Notes under the pieces: generated by a model
Told to the model about the DNA's origin: nothing
The model's input: the letters and a program-made list of their open reading frames with translations, nothing else
Databases searched by the model: none
Made by a program: the position numbers and the translations under genes
Shown here: positions 17,007-25,825 of the stretch, piece by piece
Layout of the letters: every line of letters starts with the position of its first letter
Numbering within the stretch: position 1 is the stretch's first letter
Assembly (NCBI GenBank): GCA_947166125.1
Contig: CAMVCW010000002.1
Location: 1 to 64,000 of the forward strand
From: an uncultured Candidatus Saccharibacteria bacterium
Lineage (GTDB): Bacteria > Patescibacteriota > Saccharimonadia > Saccharimonadales > Saccharimonadaceae
DNA: 64,000 bases
Direction of reading: 5' to 3'

Positions 17007-17935
17007 TTTAGCTCCCCTTTCTCGGTGCCAAATACTTCCGCAAAATTGTATGACCTTAGCCACTCCTCTAGTTGCTTTAGTTCTTCTGGGTTGGTTTTTG
17101 GATTTTTCAACGGAATTTGGTGTGCCTCCTGGTGGCGGTTTGGCCCACTGGCGCCTTTCTCGGTTTTTAATATATAAAATGGCGACTCTACGTCTTTCAT
17201 CAATGCGGTTTGGAATACTTCTGGTTCATCACCGTCTATCCATACCGGCACAAAACCAAACCCGCGAATTAATTCGTTCATCTCCCTTTCGGATTTGCGA
17301 GCACAGATGGATGGCGCCGATATTTTATATCCGTTAAGATGCAGTATTGGTAGTAACCTGCCATTTTTGGTCCCACTTAGTAAGTTATGCAAGTTAAGTG
17401 AATCTATTGCCGTGGCGGTTTCTAGTTCGCCATCACCTATCAGCACAGCAATGGTTTTTTCTGCATGTCCCAACGCCATGCCATAAGCATTGGCAAGTGC
17501 ATAGCCTAGTTCTCCGCCCTCGGTAATAATACCTGGCGTATATGGACTAGCGTGGCTAGGGAACCCATCTGGCCACGAAAAATGTTTACAAATATAGGCT
17601 ATACCGGCTTCATCCACGGTAGCTTTTGAATCTACTTTTCCTAAATCACCATCCAAAAATAGATTTGCCTGCAATGCCGGAAACCCATGCCCCGGCCCCA
17701 GCACAAAACTAAAGTTCGGGTCATCGCCAAAATAACTTTTAAGATTTGCATACGCTACATTTATGCCGTGGCAAGTACCCCAATGGCCGAGTAGTCTCGG
17801 CTTAATGTCTTCTGGTGTTAGCGGCCGTTCCAGTAAAAAATTATCTTTTAGATATAGTTGCGCCACTGCCAAATAATCTGCCGCGCGTATTCGGTGCTTA
17901 ATTCTTTCTAGATTTTCTATGCCCAACCCGCTCAT
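17003..17935 (-). CDS. xfp: Phosphoketolase, N-terminal half (split gene)
   Basis: N-terminal thiamine-diphosphate-binding domain of phosphoketolase, which cleaves a ketose phosphate to acetyl phosphate plus an aldose phosphate. Hallmarks: GHWGTCHG, LGPGHGFPA, GIITEGGELGYAL, LIGDGELETA and HLNGYKISAPS. It ends at TGA inside ATGA, which also starts the second half. TATAAT ends 6 nt before its ATG. The enzyme would give this reduced cell a route from pentose or hexose phosphate to acetyl phosphate and ATP. The break falls between domains, not at a random point. Confidence 0.93.
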   Translation of the reverse strand: MSGLGIENLERIKHRIRAADYLAVAQLYLKDNFLLERPLTPEDIKPRLLGHWGTCHGINVAYANLKSYFGDDPNFSFVLGPGHGFPALQANLFLDGDLGKVDSKATVDEAGIAYICKHFSWPDGFPSHASPYTPGIITEGGELGYALANAYGMALGHAEKTIAVLIGDGELETATAIDSLNLHNLLSGTKNGRLLPILHLNGYKISAPSICARKSEREMNELIRGFGFVPVWIDGDEPEVFQTALMKDVESPFYILKTEKGASGPNRHQEAHQIPLKNPKTNPEELKQLEEWLRSYNFAEVFGTEKGELK

Positions 17936-17971
17936 ACCTAAATTATACCATAACCACTTTCAGAAAATGCG

Positions 17972-18000
17972 TTGTGAAAATGAAAAATATAAGTTATAAT
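17972..18000 (+). promoter_or_regulatory. Promoter of the first FISUMP leader
   Basis: TTGTGA at 17972-17977, 17-nt spacer, TATAAT at 17995-18000. Transcription would begin right at the 5' arm of the structured leader. Confidence 0.75.
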
Positions 18001-18004
18001 AAAA

Positions 18005-18160
18005 AGGTCATATTTAACTATCTGAGTAAACACTAGAACATTTTTTATAAATAAGTTAAGACTAGGTAAAAGAAAAAACGGCACCGTAAGGTATCGAGCC
18101 TTTTACCTAGTTACTAGTGTAGATAGTTAGATATGACACCCCTTGCGGTGCCATTTTTGT
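18005..18160 (+). ncRNA. Structured leader RNA, copy 1
   Basis: A branched hairpin made of 18007-18021/18123-18137, 18030-18036/18114-18120 and 18061-18072/18100-18111. Its loop GGCACCGTAAGG (18080-18091) is complementary to CCTTGCGGTGCC (18141-18152), which is followed by ATTTTTG. Copies 2 and 3 lie upstream of the other two FISUMP surface genes. A further hairpin (18165-18193) precedes the start codon. Confidence 0.75.
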
Positions 18161-18226
18161 TAATCCCCATTAATGTAGTGGCACCACATGGGGGTAGTAG
18201 TAATCATATATAAGTGAGGTTAAAAG

Positions 18227-19822
18227 ATGGGCCACAAAGTAAAACAAGCTTTAATGAGTAGTAGAATAGATTTCTTCTACTATACTTTCCGTAATGTGTT
18301 GTTAATTTCTGTTCCAGCCACCATAGTCTTCGCCTTAATATTGTCCTTGCCTCGCTCATCTGCACGTGTATCATCTAGCGATAATTTAGCTATTTCTGTT
18401 CCTAGCTCTTGCACTTTATCTAGTTCTGTAGATAGTGAGCATAGTGCCAGTATAGTAAATGGTAGATATGAAGAAGGCATAGGAACCACTACCTTATCTA
18501 CCTTTTGTAATGATAAAAATGGTTATAGTGTCTATGCTATTGGTGATAGTTTAAATAGTGAAGGTAATAATACATTGGTTGGTAGTAATGGTAGTAATAT
18601 AAGTAGTGGCACGGCTACTTCAGGTGATACATCTAACTGGGCTATGAAATTATCCCTAAAAGCAGGCGATACTTCTACTACTCCACCTAGTATTATAGAT
18701 CCATTTACTAATTATTCCACAGTCCCTACGTATTGGACTAGAGTAGCTACTATACCAGCTAGTACTACTGATATGGAGAAAGGTTCTAGCTTTACTACTA
18801 CTTATGCTACATATATCTCTCCTACTCAAGCTGCAGGCACATACTTAGGGCAAGTCAAGTATCTACTTACTCACCCTTCAACAGTTCCACCTACTAGTGC
18901 TTATATTATGCAGGAAGTAGCAGATTGGGAAGATGAGCTAACCAACGAAGGTGACTCTGTGATTGCTTTTGACAATAGAGATGGAAAATCTTATTGGGTG
19001 ACTAAGCTAAAGGATGGACATATCTGGATGACACAGAACTTAGACTTAGAGATAGGTGGCGCCAATACAGCCCCACTTAACTCCAATAATACAGACATTA
19101 GCGCCAGCGCATCCGGTAGTGGTATCTATACGGATGGCTACACTGAAAAGGATGGTGTTTGGACTTGGAATCCAGTCTCTACTGCTGTTACCTCCAATCA
19201 TGTAATATCTGGTACTAGTGTGCCAGCTTGGGGCAACAACTACACCACGCCATACTCGGCAGAGGGTGGTGATACTTATTACTACACTTCAAATACTACC
19301 GCTGACGATACTAGGTTTAACTCTCTCCAAGCCTGTAAAGATGCTAGTCACACAGAAGATGAGTGTAAACGTTACTTCGCCGGTAACTACTATAACTGGA
19401 CGGCGGCTATAGCTTCCAACAACTCTACTAATATAAGTACTACCGGAACTATAGCCTCTAACTCTATTTGTCCTAAAGGTTGGAGACTACCCAATGCTTC
19501 TCAAACAGATAACGTTAACAACGAATTTGGTAGGATGCTATATCAAGCTGAAATAACTGCTAAAGTATCTGCCGGTAACGATTCTGTAGGTTACGCGACG
19601 GGCGGTTTTAACAAATTACGTTCTAATCCATACTACTTTGTGCGGTCTGGCAGTATCGGTGGCGGCACCCTGAACTATCTCGGCGCCAGCGGCTTCTACT
19701 GGTCTAGTACGGTTAGCGGTAGTTCCTACGCTTACTCCCTGGAGCTTAATGGTACTGGTATCTACCCAGCCCGTAACCTTGGCAGGCACGGCGGGAGACC
19801 TGTACGCTGTGTTGCTCGCTGA
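18227..19822 (+). CDS. FISUMP-domain surface protein 1
   Basis: A 531-residue exported protein. The N-terminus MGHKVKQALMSSRIDFF is nearly the same as that of the 47394-49130 protein, and a membrane or signal helix follows (about 30-48). A Ser/Thr-rich, beta-type region (about 50-235) leads to a FISUMP-type C-terminal domain: DNRDGKSYWVTKLKDGHIW, CPKGWRLPN, FYWSSTVSG and the ending GGRPVRCVAR. FISUMP domains have a lectin-like fold and are common in surface proteins of host-associated bacteria; binding to a host cell is inferred. GAGG precedes the ATG. The gene is preceded by leader copy 1 and followed by a toxin-like gene. Confidence 0.88.
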   Translation: MGHKVKQALMSSRIDFFYYTFRNVLLISVPATIVFALILSLPRSSARVSSSDNLAISVPSSCTLSSSVDSEHSASIVNGRYEEGIGTTTLSTFCNDKNGYSVYAIGDSLNSEGNNTLVGSNGSNISSGTATSGDTSNWAMKLSLKAGDTSTTPPSIIDPFTNYSTVPTYWTRVATIPASTTDMEKGSSFTTTYATYISPTQAAGTYLGQVKYLLTHPSTVPPTSAYIMQEVADWEDELTNEGDSVIAFDNRDGKSYWVTKLKDGHIWMTQNLDLEIGGANTAPLNSNNTDISASASGSGIYTDGYTEKDGVWTWNPVSTAVTSNHVISGTSVPAWGNNYTTPYSAEGGDTYYYTSNTTADDTRFNSLQACKDASHTEDECKRYFAGNYYNWTAAIASNNSTNISTTGTIASNSICPKGWRLPNASQTDNVNNEFGRMLYQAEITAKVSAGNDSVGYATGGFNKLRSNPYYFVRSGSIGGGTLNYLGASGFYWSSTVSGSSYAYSLELNGTGIYPARNLGRHGGRPVRCVAR

Positions 19823-19912
19823 TTTAAATAAATAACCCTAAACGAAATAAAGTTAAGCGTAAGCTACTGGTGGGGGGTTGAATTCCCCACCTCTATATGC
19901 TAGTGTGCTACT
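19823..19912 (+). promoter_or_regulatory. Conserved spacer/promoter before the CdiA-C-like gene
   Basis: About 70% of this spacer matches the one between FISUMP protein 2 and the PemK-like gene (37075-37174): GTTAAGCGTAAGC, a GGTGGGG/CCCCACC hairpin, then TTGAAT-N17-TAGTGT ending 6 nt before the ATG. No Shine-Dalgarno is present. Confidence 0.65.
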
Positions 19913-20314
19913 ATGAAAAATACTAAAATCGGGAAAATAGATACTACAGAACTTAATGTGCCGCCAGAAAAACACGAATACGAAACCGCAAAATATTTTG
20001 CAAACCGCGGGCACAATGTAAAATTTATAAAGCCACATTACATACAGGGTTTAAATAATCCTGACTTTGAGATATGCGGTAAAGCCTGGGAGACAAAAAG
20101 CCCGACAAGGTTCAGCAATTCTACTTTTGAGTTTAATTTTAAGAAAGCAGTAAAACAATCCCTGCATATAATTTTTGATTTACGTAGATTATCTGCTGAT
20201 GACGAGAAACTTTATATTAAAAATATTAAAAAACGTGCTATGGTTTCAAAAGCAAAAGATATTATAATAATTACGAAAGACGGAAGAAAATTTGACATAA
20301 AAGGTAAGTTTTGA
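19913..20314 (+). CDS. CdiA-C-like PD-(D/E)xK nuclease domain protein
   Basis: A 133-residue soluble protein. The core PHYIQGLNNPDFEICGKAWETKSP has the PD...ExK arrangement of PD-(D/E)xK nucleases, and the KKAVKQSLHIIFDLR stretch matches the tRNase-type toxin domain found at CdiA C-termini. It stands alone as a gene, not fused to a delivery domain, and is co-oriented 90 nt behind a surface protein. It could be a toxin, an orphan toxin module or a DNA/RNA repair nuclease. No immunity gene is obvious beside it. Confidence 0.7.
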   Translation: MKNTKIGKIDTTELNVPPEKHEYETAKYFANRGHNVKFIKPHYIQGLNNPDFEICGKAWETKSPTRFSNSTFEFNFKKAVKQSLHIIFDLRRLSADDEKLYIKNIKKRAMVSKAKDIIIITKDGRKFDIKGKF

Positions 20315-20320
20315 TAAAAT
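20292..20320 (+). promoter_or_regulatory. Consensus promoter inside the 3' end of the nuclease gene
   Basis: TTGACA (20292-20297), 17-nt spacer, TAAAAT (20315-20320). The transcript would start near 20327. Confidence 0.6.
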
Positions 20321-20326
20321 AAGACT

Positions 20327-20377
20327 AATGGTAGCCCGACCCACTACTGCATAGTAGAGGGCCTAGGGCTACTTTTT
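20327..20377 (+). ncRNA. Candidate 50-nt hairpin sRNA, or terminator of the nuclease gene
   Basis: TAGCCC (20332-20337) pairs with GGGCTA (20366-20371), with an inner CTACT/AGTAG stem (20344-20348/20353-20357), then TTTTT. It is the terminator of the 19913 gene, but the consensus promoter just upstream could also make it an independent small RNA. Its end overlaps the uvrB stop. Confidence 0.5.
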
Positions 20378-22481
20378 ATTTCTTCCCATCCATAAATTCT
20401 TTAATACGTTCTACTTCGTCACGCAAAGCTGCGGCGCGTTCAAATTCTAAGTTTGCCGCGGCGAGTTGCATTTCGGATGACAATTGCTTAATTAATGCCG
20501 GCAACTCATCCTTTGGTATGCGTTTAATATCTAGCTTATTTTCCTTCTCTTTTTCTGGAATTATCGCGCGTAGGCCCGCCGAAATTTCCTTTTGCACGGA
20601 ATGCGGCGTAATATGATATTTTTCATTATACTCTTGTTGAATTTCGCGCCGCCGGTTAGTTTCGGTAATAGCTTTCTCCATACTCTCGGTAATAAAGTTT
20701 GCATACATTATTACTTTGCCTTCCTCATGGCGCGCCGCTCGGCCTATTGTCTGAATTAGGGCAGACTCGCTTCTCAAAAACCCTTCCTTATCCGCGTCCA
20801 GTATTGCCACTAGCGACACTTCTGGTAAATCCAGCCCTTCGCGCAGTAAATTAATCCCCACCAGTACATCATACACACCGGCGCGTAAATCTCGCAAGAT
20901 ATCACCGCGTTCTAGGGTGTCTATATCGGAGTGGATATAGGCGGTTTTTACGCCGCGTTCTTTCAAATGGTCCGTTAAATCTTCCGCCATCCGCTTCGTC
21001 AATGTAGTAATTAGCGTACGCTGACCTTTCGCAATACGTTTATCTATTTCTTCCATCAAGTCGTCTATCTGCCCGTCTGATGAACGCACTTCTATTTCCG
21101 GATCTAGTAGCCCTGTCGGACGAATTACCTGCTCGGCCGGCGCTGGGGATACTTCTAACTCGTATTCTCCCGGTGTAGCCGATACATATATCGCTTGATT
21201 AATGCGTGCCTGGAACTCGCCATAAGTCAGCGGCCTATTATCTAGAGCAGAAGGTAAACGGAACCCATAATCCACCAAATTTAATTTTCGCGCGTGGTCA
21301 CCGTTGTACATCCCACGTACCTGTGGCAAAGTCATGTGGCTTTCATCCACTATTAGCAAGAAATCTTCCGGGAAGAAATCTAGCAATGTGGCCGGCGGTT
21401 CACCCGCACGGCGTCCGTCTAGGTGGCGCGAATAATTTTCAATTCCCTTCACAAATCCAGTCTCTTTCAGCATTTCCAAATCATACTTGGTGCGCTGGCT
21501 CAGCCTTTGTGCCTCCAAATATTTCTGATGCTTTTCAAAATATTTTAATCTATCGTCAAACTCTGCACGAATTGTCACCAATGCTTGCTCTAGCTGATCC
21601 ATTGGTGTGGCATAATGGGTGTTTGGAAAAATATGGATATGATCCGGTTTCTCGCGCACTTCAAAAGTCAGCGGATCTACGATTTTTACTTCCTCCAAAT
21701 CATCAAAACCAAATTCAAACCTATAGGCATATTCACCATTGGCCGGATACAAATCTATCGTATCACCCATTACCCGGAAGTTCCCGCGTTCAAATGCTAG
21801 GTCGTTTCTGTGATATTGCATAGAAACAAGTTGTCGGATGAAATCCAATTGGTTAATGCTAGCATCAGATATTTTCTCTAAGGAGCTTCCGCGACTAACG
21901 AGGAGCGGGGGAGCGCCGGCTCGCCCGTGACGACGGGCCGAGTCAAGCGTCTCCGAAGAGAAATCATCTGATGCCCTGCGCCAACCATCTTTGGTTCGCC
22001 ACATCGGCAACGACATTTCCAAATAATGCATCGGTGAACCAATGCCATAAATACAAGATACCGAAGAAATCACAATCACATCCCGCCGCGTTAGCAACGC
22101 TTCCGTCGCACCGTGCCTCAGCCTATCTATCTCGTCATTAATCGCCGAATCCTTCTCGATATAAGTATCGGTAGATGCAATATAGGCTTCCGGCTGATAG
22201 TAATCAAAGTAACTCACAAAATAATGCACTTCATTTTCAGGGAAAAACTCGCGAAATTCCGAATACAACTGTGCGGCTAAAGTTTTATTATGCGCCAAAA
22301 TTAACGTCGGCTTTTGCACGTTTTGAATAATATTCGCCATCGTAAACGTCTTACCGGAGCCTGTCACGCCTAGCAACGTCTGCTCGTGCGTGCCCGCCAA
22401 AATACCGTCCGTCAGCTGTTTTATCGCTGAAGGCTGATCGCCCGTGGGCTGATATTTTGACACCAATTTAAATTTAGGCAT
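20376..22481 (-). CDS. uvrB: Excinuclease ABC subunit B, with an internal palindromic insertion
   Basis: Damage-verification helicase of nucleotide excision repair. Walker A is [11 protein letters not shown], the beta-hairpin is [19 protein letters not shown] and the C-terminal UVR motif ([16 protein letters not shown]) are present. About 40 residues encoded around 21862-21974 do not belong to the family and correspond to a GC-rich palindromic element in frame, located after YLEMSLPM. The start at 22481 ([17 protein letters not shown]) is favoured over the longer frame because TATAAT ends 7 nt before it. Confidence 0.95.
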   Translation of the reverse strand: MPKFKLVSKYQPTGDQPSAIKQLTDGILAGTHEQTLLGVTGSGKTFTMANIIQNVQKPTLILAHNKTLAAQLYSEFREFFPENEVHYFVSYFDYYQPEAYIASTDTYIEKDSAINDEIDRLRHGATEALLTRRDVIVISSVSCIYGIGSPMHYLEMSLPMWRTKDGWRRASDDFSSETLDSARRHGRAGAPPLLVSRGSSLEKISDASINQLDFIRQLVSMQYHRNDLAFERGNFRVMGDTIDLYPANGEYAYRFEFGFDDLEEVKIVDPLTFEVREKPDHIHIFPNTHYATPMDQLEQALVTIRAEFDDRLKYFEKHQKYLEAQRLSQRTKYDLEMLKETGFVKGIENYSRHLDGRRAGEPPATLLDFFPEDFLLIVDESHMTLPQVRGMYNGDHARKLNLVDYGFRLPSALDNRPLTYGEFQARINQAIYVSATPGEYELEVSPAPAEQVIRPTGLLDPEIEVRSSDGQIDDLMEEIDKRIAKGQRTLITTLTKRMAEDLTDHLKERGVKTAYIHSDIDTLERGDILRDLRAGVYDVLVGINLLREGLDLPEVSLVAILDADKEGFLRSESALIQTIGRAARHEEGKVIMYANFITESMEKAITETNRRREIQQEYNEKYHITPHSVQKEISAGLRAIIPEKEKENKLDIKRIPKDELPALIKQLSSEMQLAAANLEFERAAALRDEVERIKEFMDGKK
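21862..21974. repeat. Palindromic element A, in frame inside uvrB
   Basis: Outer arms 21862-21885 and 21951-21974 match at 20 of 24 positions. The core 21913-21949 contains a hairpin CCCGT-GACG-ACGGG extended by GGCTCG/CGAGTC. Same architecture as the cores of elements C and D. Confidence 0.8.
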
Positions 22482-22544
22482 ATACCTAATTATACCATAT
22501 TCGCCTTTCTTGACCGCTCTCCCCAAATTCATTAAAATAAAGAT

Positions 22545-23051
22545 ATGAAAAATATAGTTGTTTATTATTCCCGCCCAGATGAAAATTACGGTGTCGGTGA
22601 AGTAGAAGTTGGCAATACCGAACTTTTAGCTAAAGAAATCATCAAGCAAACTGGTGCTGACGAATTCAAAATTGAACCAAAAGTTCCCTATCCTAAAAAT
22701 TACATGGACTGCGTAAATCAGGCTACCGAGGAGCTTAAAAACAATGCTCGCCCAGAATATCTTGGCGATGTAGATTTGAAGGATTACGATACAATTTATC
22801 TTGGTTATCCTATTTGGTGGGGTGATTTACCGATGGTTTGCTACGCTTTTCTAGAAAATCACGATCTTGCCGGTAAAACTATTGTCCCATTTAATACTCA
22901 CGAAGGTTCGGGTAATTCCGGCACTTATGCCAAGTTGCAATTCAAGTTCCCTACCGCCACTTTTAAAGGTGATGGTTTTAATATGTCTGGCCACGAGGCG
23001 CGCACTAAGGAAGGTGCCGCTAAGCTTTCAGGCTGGCTACAAATTCTATAA
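22545..23051 (+). CDS. Flavodoxin-like protein
   Basis: A 168-residue flavodoxin-fold protein: [13 protein letters not shown] at the phosphate-binding end, [12 protein letters not shown] and [13 protein letters not shown], as in the flavodoxin_4 family. Probably a cytosolic FMN redox protein or quinone/nitro reductase. TAAAAT ends 6 nt before the ATG, suggesting a leaderless start. Divergent from uvrB. Confidence 0.92.
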   Translation: MKNIVVYYSRPDENYGVGEVEVGNTELLAKEIIKQTGADEFKIEPKVPYPKNYMDCVNQATEELKNNARPEYLGDVDLKDYDTIYLGYPIWWGDLPMVCYAFLENHDLAGKTIVPFNTHEGSGNSGTYAKLQFKFPTATFKGDGFNMSGHEARTKEGAAKLSGWLQIL

Positions 23052-23054
23052 ATT

Positions 23055-23273
23055 ATGGCAAAATATCTAATCACCGTAAAGCCCGGCACTTCACAAGAAA
23101 AGGTTGTAGAAACTGCTCCTGGCGAGCTAACTATATACCTCCGTGCCAAACCTCACGATGGCGAAGCCAATACGGCGCTCATCAAAATTTTAGCTAAGTA
23201 TTTTGGTATTCCAAAAACTAGCATCAAAATTATTCGTGGTGCCAAATCTCGCACCAAAACTATTGAATTTTAG
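23055..23273 (+). CDS. DUF167 (YggU) family protein
   Basis: A 72-residue protein with the family pattern KYLITVKPGTSQEKV ... YLRAKPHDGEANTALI ... SIKIIRGAKSRTKTI. Function unknown. It starts three bases after the flavodoxin stop and ends overlapping the stop of the convergent gene. Confidence 0.9.
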   Translation: MAKYLITVKPGTSQEKVVETAPGELTIYLRAKPHDGEANTALIKILAKYFGIPKTSIKIIRGAKSRTKTIEF

Positions 23274-24361
23274 TGAATATAATTAAAGTTTCCTACGATA
23301 CTGGCTGGGAAAGTGGAGCGAATTACGCGGTATGGAATACCATAGTTCATTTCCGTTACCACGATAGAACCATCCGGATTAACCGCTTCCACATATCCTA
23401 CGTGGCCATACCAGCCAGAAGTGCTCTGAATCACTGCGCCAGCTGCTGGCGTGCGGTCCACCAAATAGCCATAGGCTGCCGCATTGCGTGCCCAGGTATT
23501 AGCATTGCCTAACATATTTGGCAAATCTTGGCGCTTATACCATGCCCATTGCGTACACTGGCCAGCTCCATAAGGCCCGCCTAGACCATAGAAATACCCT
23601 ACTACTTCTATATTTTCGCGCTGGGAGGTATTACCCAGATAAGTATAAGTATAGGTGGTGGTTGGGCGGGCTACCACTACTGGTGGCGCCACATATTCTG
23701 GCCGCTCCTTTTCTGGCAACGAACCACCTTTCACCACAATTCGGATTCCCTCCGATATTCCAGATACCTCTAGGTCGTTAAGGGCGATAATTTCTGCTGC
23801 GCTTGAACCGTACTTTTCGGCAATACTTTCTACCGTATCACCAGATTTCACCGTATATACTATACCAGACGTACTAGGTATATATAACACCGTACCTGCC
23901 GATACATCGGTGGTTTTTAAGTTATTAGACCAACGAATATCATTGGCAGAAACGTTATATTTGCTAGCAATCGTATTTACATCTTCACCTTCCGCCACGG
24001 TATATTCTATTACGCCACGCGAAGCCGTGATATTGGTTATATTCGGTTTTTCTAATTTACCAGCAGAAGTCTGGCCAGAATCGTACATTGTATTAGTAAT
24101 GATATAGTTGGACGCTACATCGGATGCGCTAGCTAGCCCTAAAGCATCTGATAGGTCCGCCACCACATATAATTCTGATAGCTGGTCTGTAGATACGTCG
24201 TAATTATTGGCTGCAAAACTAGATAAGCTTAAACTTACCTCTGAATTGCGCTTGTCTAATGAGCCAATCGTTACTAGTGCTAAGGTAATTACCCCAGCAA
24301 CAAGATACGGTAAAAAACTCTTCCACCGTTCAAGATTAACTTTTTTCTTTCTTTTCGTCAT
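23270..24361 (-). CDS. LysM-LysM-CHAP cell-wall hydrolase
   Basis: Exported peptidoglycan hydrolase or amidase, 363 residues. N-terminal membrane anchor (about 14-33), two LysM domains (YTVAEGEDVNTIASKYNVS and YTVKSGDTVESIAEKYGSS, about 118-212) and a CHAP domain with Cys in GAGQCTQWAWYK and His in HVGYVEA. It overlaps the RuvX-MltG gene by ATGA, so a glycan-strand terminase and a peptide/amide hydrolase are co-translated. Confidence 0.92.
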   Translation of the reverse strand: MTKRKKKVNLERWKSFLPYLVAGVITLALVTIGSLDKRNSEVSLSLSSFAANNYDVSTDQLSELYVVADLSDALGLASASDVASNYIITNTMYDSGQTSAGKLEKPNITNITASRGVIEYTVAEGEDVNTIASKYNVSANDIRWSNNLKTTDVSAGTVLYIPSTSGIVYTVKSGDTVESIAEKYGSSAAEIIALNDLEVSGISEGIRIVVKGGSLPEKERPEYVAPPVVVARPTTTYTYTYLGNTSQRENIEVVGYFYGLGGPYGAGQCTQWAWYKRQDLPNMLGNANTWARNAAAYGYLVDRTPAAGAVIQSTSGWYGHVGYVEAVNPDGSIVVTEMNYGIPYRVIRSTFPASIVGNFNYIH

Positions 24362-25779
24362 AATGCTACATTACAGAGGTTTTGGCAATGACTGTGAATA
24401 TTCTGAATATGCTCCGCCTCTGTATAACTATAATACATCATACCGTCGTCTCCTGTCAAGAAGTAAAGATAAGAGGTTTCTGCTGGTTCTGCCACTGCAA
24501 GAAGGGCCGCTAGCCCTGGATTAGAGATAGGCCCACAGGGTAGCCCCGCATAAAGTCGCGTATTATAACAAGAATCTATCGTTAAAGCCGTCTGATTGTC
24601 GCTATACGTCTGTCTATCAGGATCCACCTGTTCAACGGCGTAAGATACTGTTACGTCGCTTCCTAAGGGAATTCCATAATCCAGACGTGTCAAAAACACT
24701 TGCGCCACAGTCGGCATTTCAGGGGTGGGAGCTTCCTTTTGCACGACGGAGGCCAATGTAATTCCCTCAAAAAGTGTTAAACCCTGGGCCGCATAGCGCT
24801 CCACTAGGCCATTATCTGTAACTGCTCTTTCCATTCCCGTTAAAAATGTTTCGATAATGTCTTTTACTGGGGTATTTTCATAAAACTCATGCGTTTCGCC
24901 ATATAGATATCCTTCTAGACTAGCCCCCTCTGGGCGCTCTCTTAAAAAATCAAAATCATAGTCGGCATTTAGCGCGGCATCTACCTCTGTAGCTGTATAT
25001 CCAGCCTCTATTAGCCCTGCCCGGACTTCTGCTAGAGTCTCCCCTGGCCGAATAGTAAAACTAAACACTTCGGCTTGCATATTGGCCTCTATCTGGGCGA
25101 ATTGCTCCTGATATTCTTTGTATCGCTGATCTCTGATAAATAAGGCTACGCCAGTTGCCGCTAAACCCAAAATTGCCAGTATTACTATCCCGGAAATCCA
25201 TTTTGTCGCAGTTTTCATCTTATGCTTTGCCTTTTTGGTGTTAAGTTTTACTTTATCCGTCTCCTTTTTCGTGATATTTGCTACATTTTTTCTTACCCCA
25301 GTTGCAGTGGTTTTTAATCCGGCTACTACCCCTGTAGACCGCGCAAGATTTTGCGCTTCCTCCTGTGTCATTTTTTCAACAGTGAAGGTCTCCAAAAAAT
25401 CCTGCAAGATAATAGATGCAGCCTCGGCATCTATTTCGCCTTTTTCGTAGCGTTTTTTGCGCGATTTAAGCCTTTCTTCTGCTACTACAGAGGTGAGAGA
25501 TTCATCCTGAAACCGAATTTTTATCCCCGGTACTTTTTCTACTAAAACCTTAGCAAAATTGCGTACATATAGAGATTGCGCTGTTTCATTACCTTCATTA
25601 CTACGTGGCAACCCCAGTACGAAGAAATTCGTGTTATTGAGGCGTGCGGTTTTGGCTATTTCCTGCCACTCTGAGCCATCTACATTAATGAACCCTACTG
25701 GTACCGCAATCCGGGTAGTTGAATCGGCACGGGCCACGCCAATGCGCTTTTCTCCCACATCAAGGGCTAAAATTTTCAT
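24358..25779 (-). CDS. RuvX (YqgF) - MltG fusion protein
   Basis: Two proteins in one chain of 473 residues. Residues 1-135 are a RuvX/YqgF RNase-H-fold domain (ILALDVGEKRIGVA, GLPRSNEG, QDESLTSV). A basic linker and one membrane helix (about 190-215) follow. The C-terminal part is a YceG/MltG endolytic transglycosylase (TLASVVQKEA with the conserved Glu, GIPLGSDVTVSYA, YNTRLYAGLPCGPISNPG). In many bacteria the two genes are neighbours; here they are joined. AAAGGG precedes the ATG. Confidence 0.92.
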   Translation of the reverse strand: MKILALDVGEKRIGVARADSTTRIAVPVGFINVDGSEWQEIAKTARLNNTNFFVLGLPRSNEGNETAQSLYVRNFAKVLVEKVPGIKIRFQDESLTSVVAEERLKSRKKRYEKGEIDAEAASIILQDFLETFTVEKMTQEEAQNLARSTGVVAGLKTTATGVRKNVANITKKETDKVKLNTKKAKHKMKTATKWISGIVILAILGLAATGVALFIRDQRYKEYQEQFAQIEANMQAEVFSFTIRPGETLAEVRAGLIEAGYTATEVDAALNADYDFDFLRERPEGASLEGYLYGETHEFYENTPVKDIIETFLTGMERAVTDNGLVERYAAQGLTLFEGITLASVVQKEAPTPEMPTVAQVFLTRLDYGIPLGSDVTVSYAVEQVDPDRQTYSDNQTALTIDSCYNTRLYAGLPCGPISNPGLAALLAVAEPAETSYLYFLTGDDGMMYYSYTEAEHIQNIHSHCQNLCNVAL

Positions 25780-25825
25780 TTTAGCCCTTTCTGATGGGGA
25801 TTATCGCCTCTGTTAAACTTCGGCA

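Noticed and set aside
18005-18160. Integron attC site
   Set aside because: The hairpins are long and imperfect like attC, but I could not find the RYYYAAC/GTTRRRY core pair at the right places, and no integrase is present.
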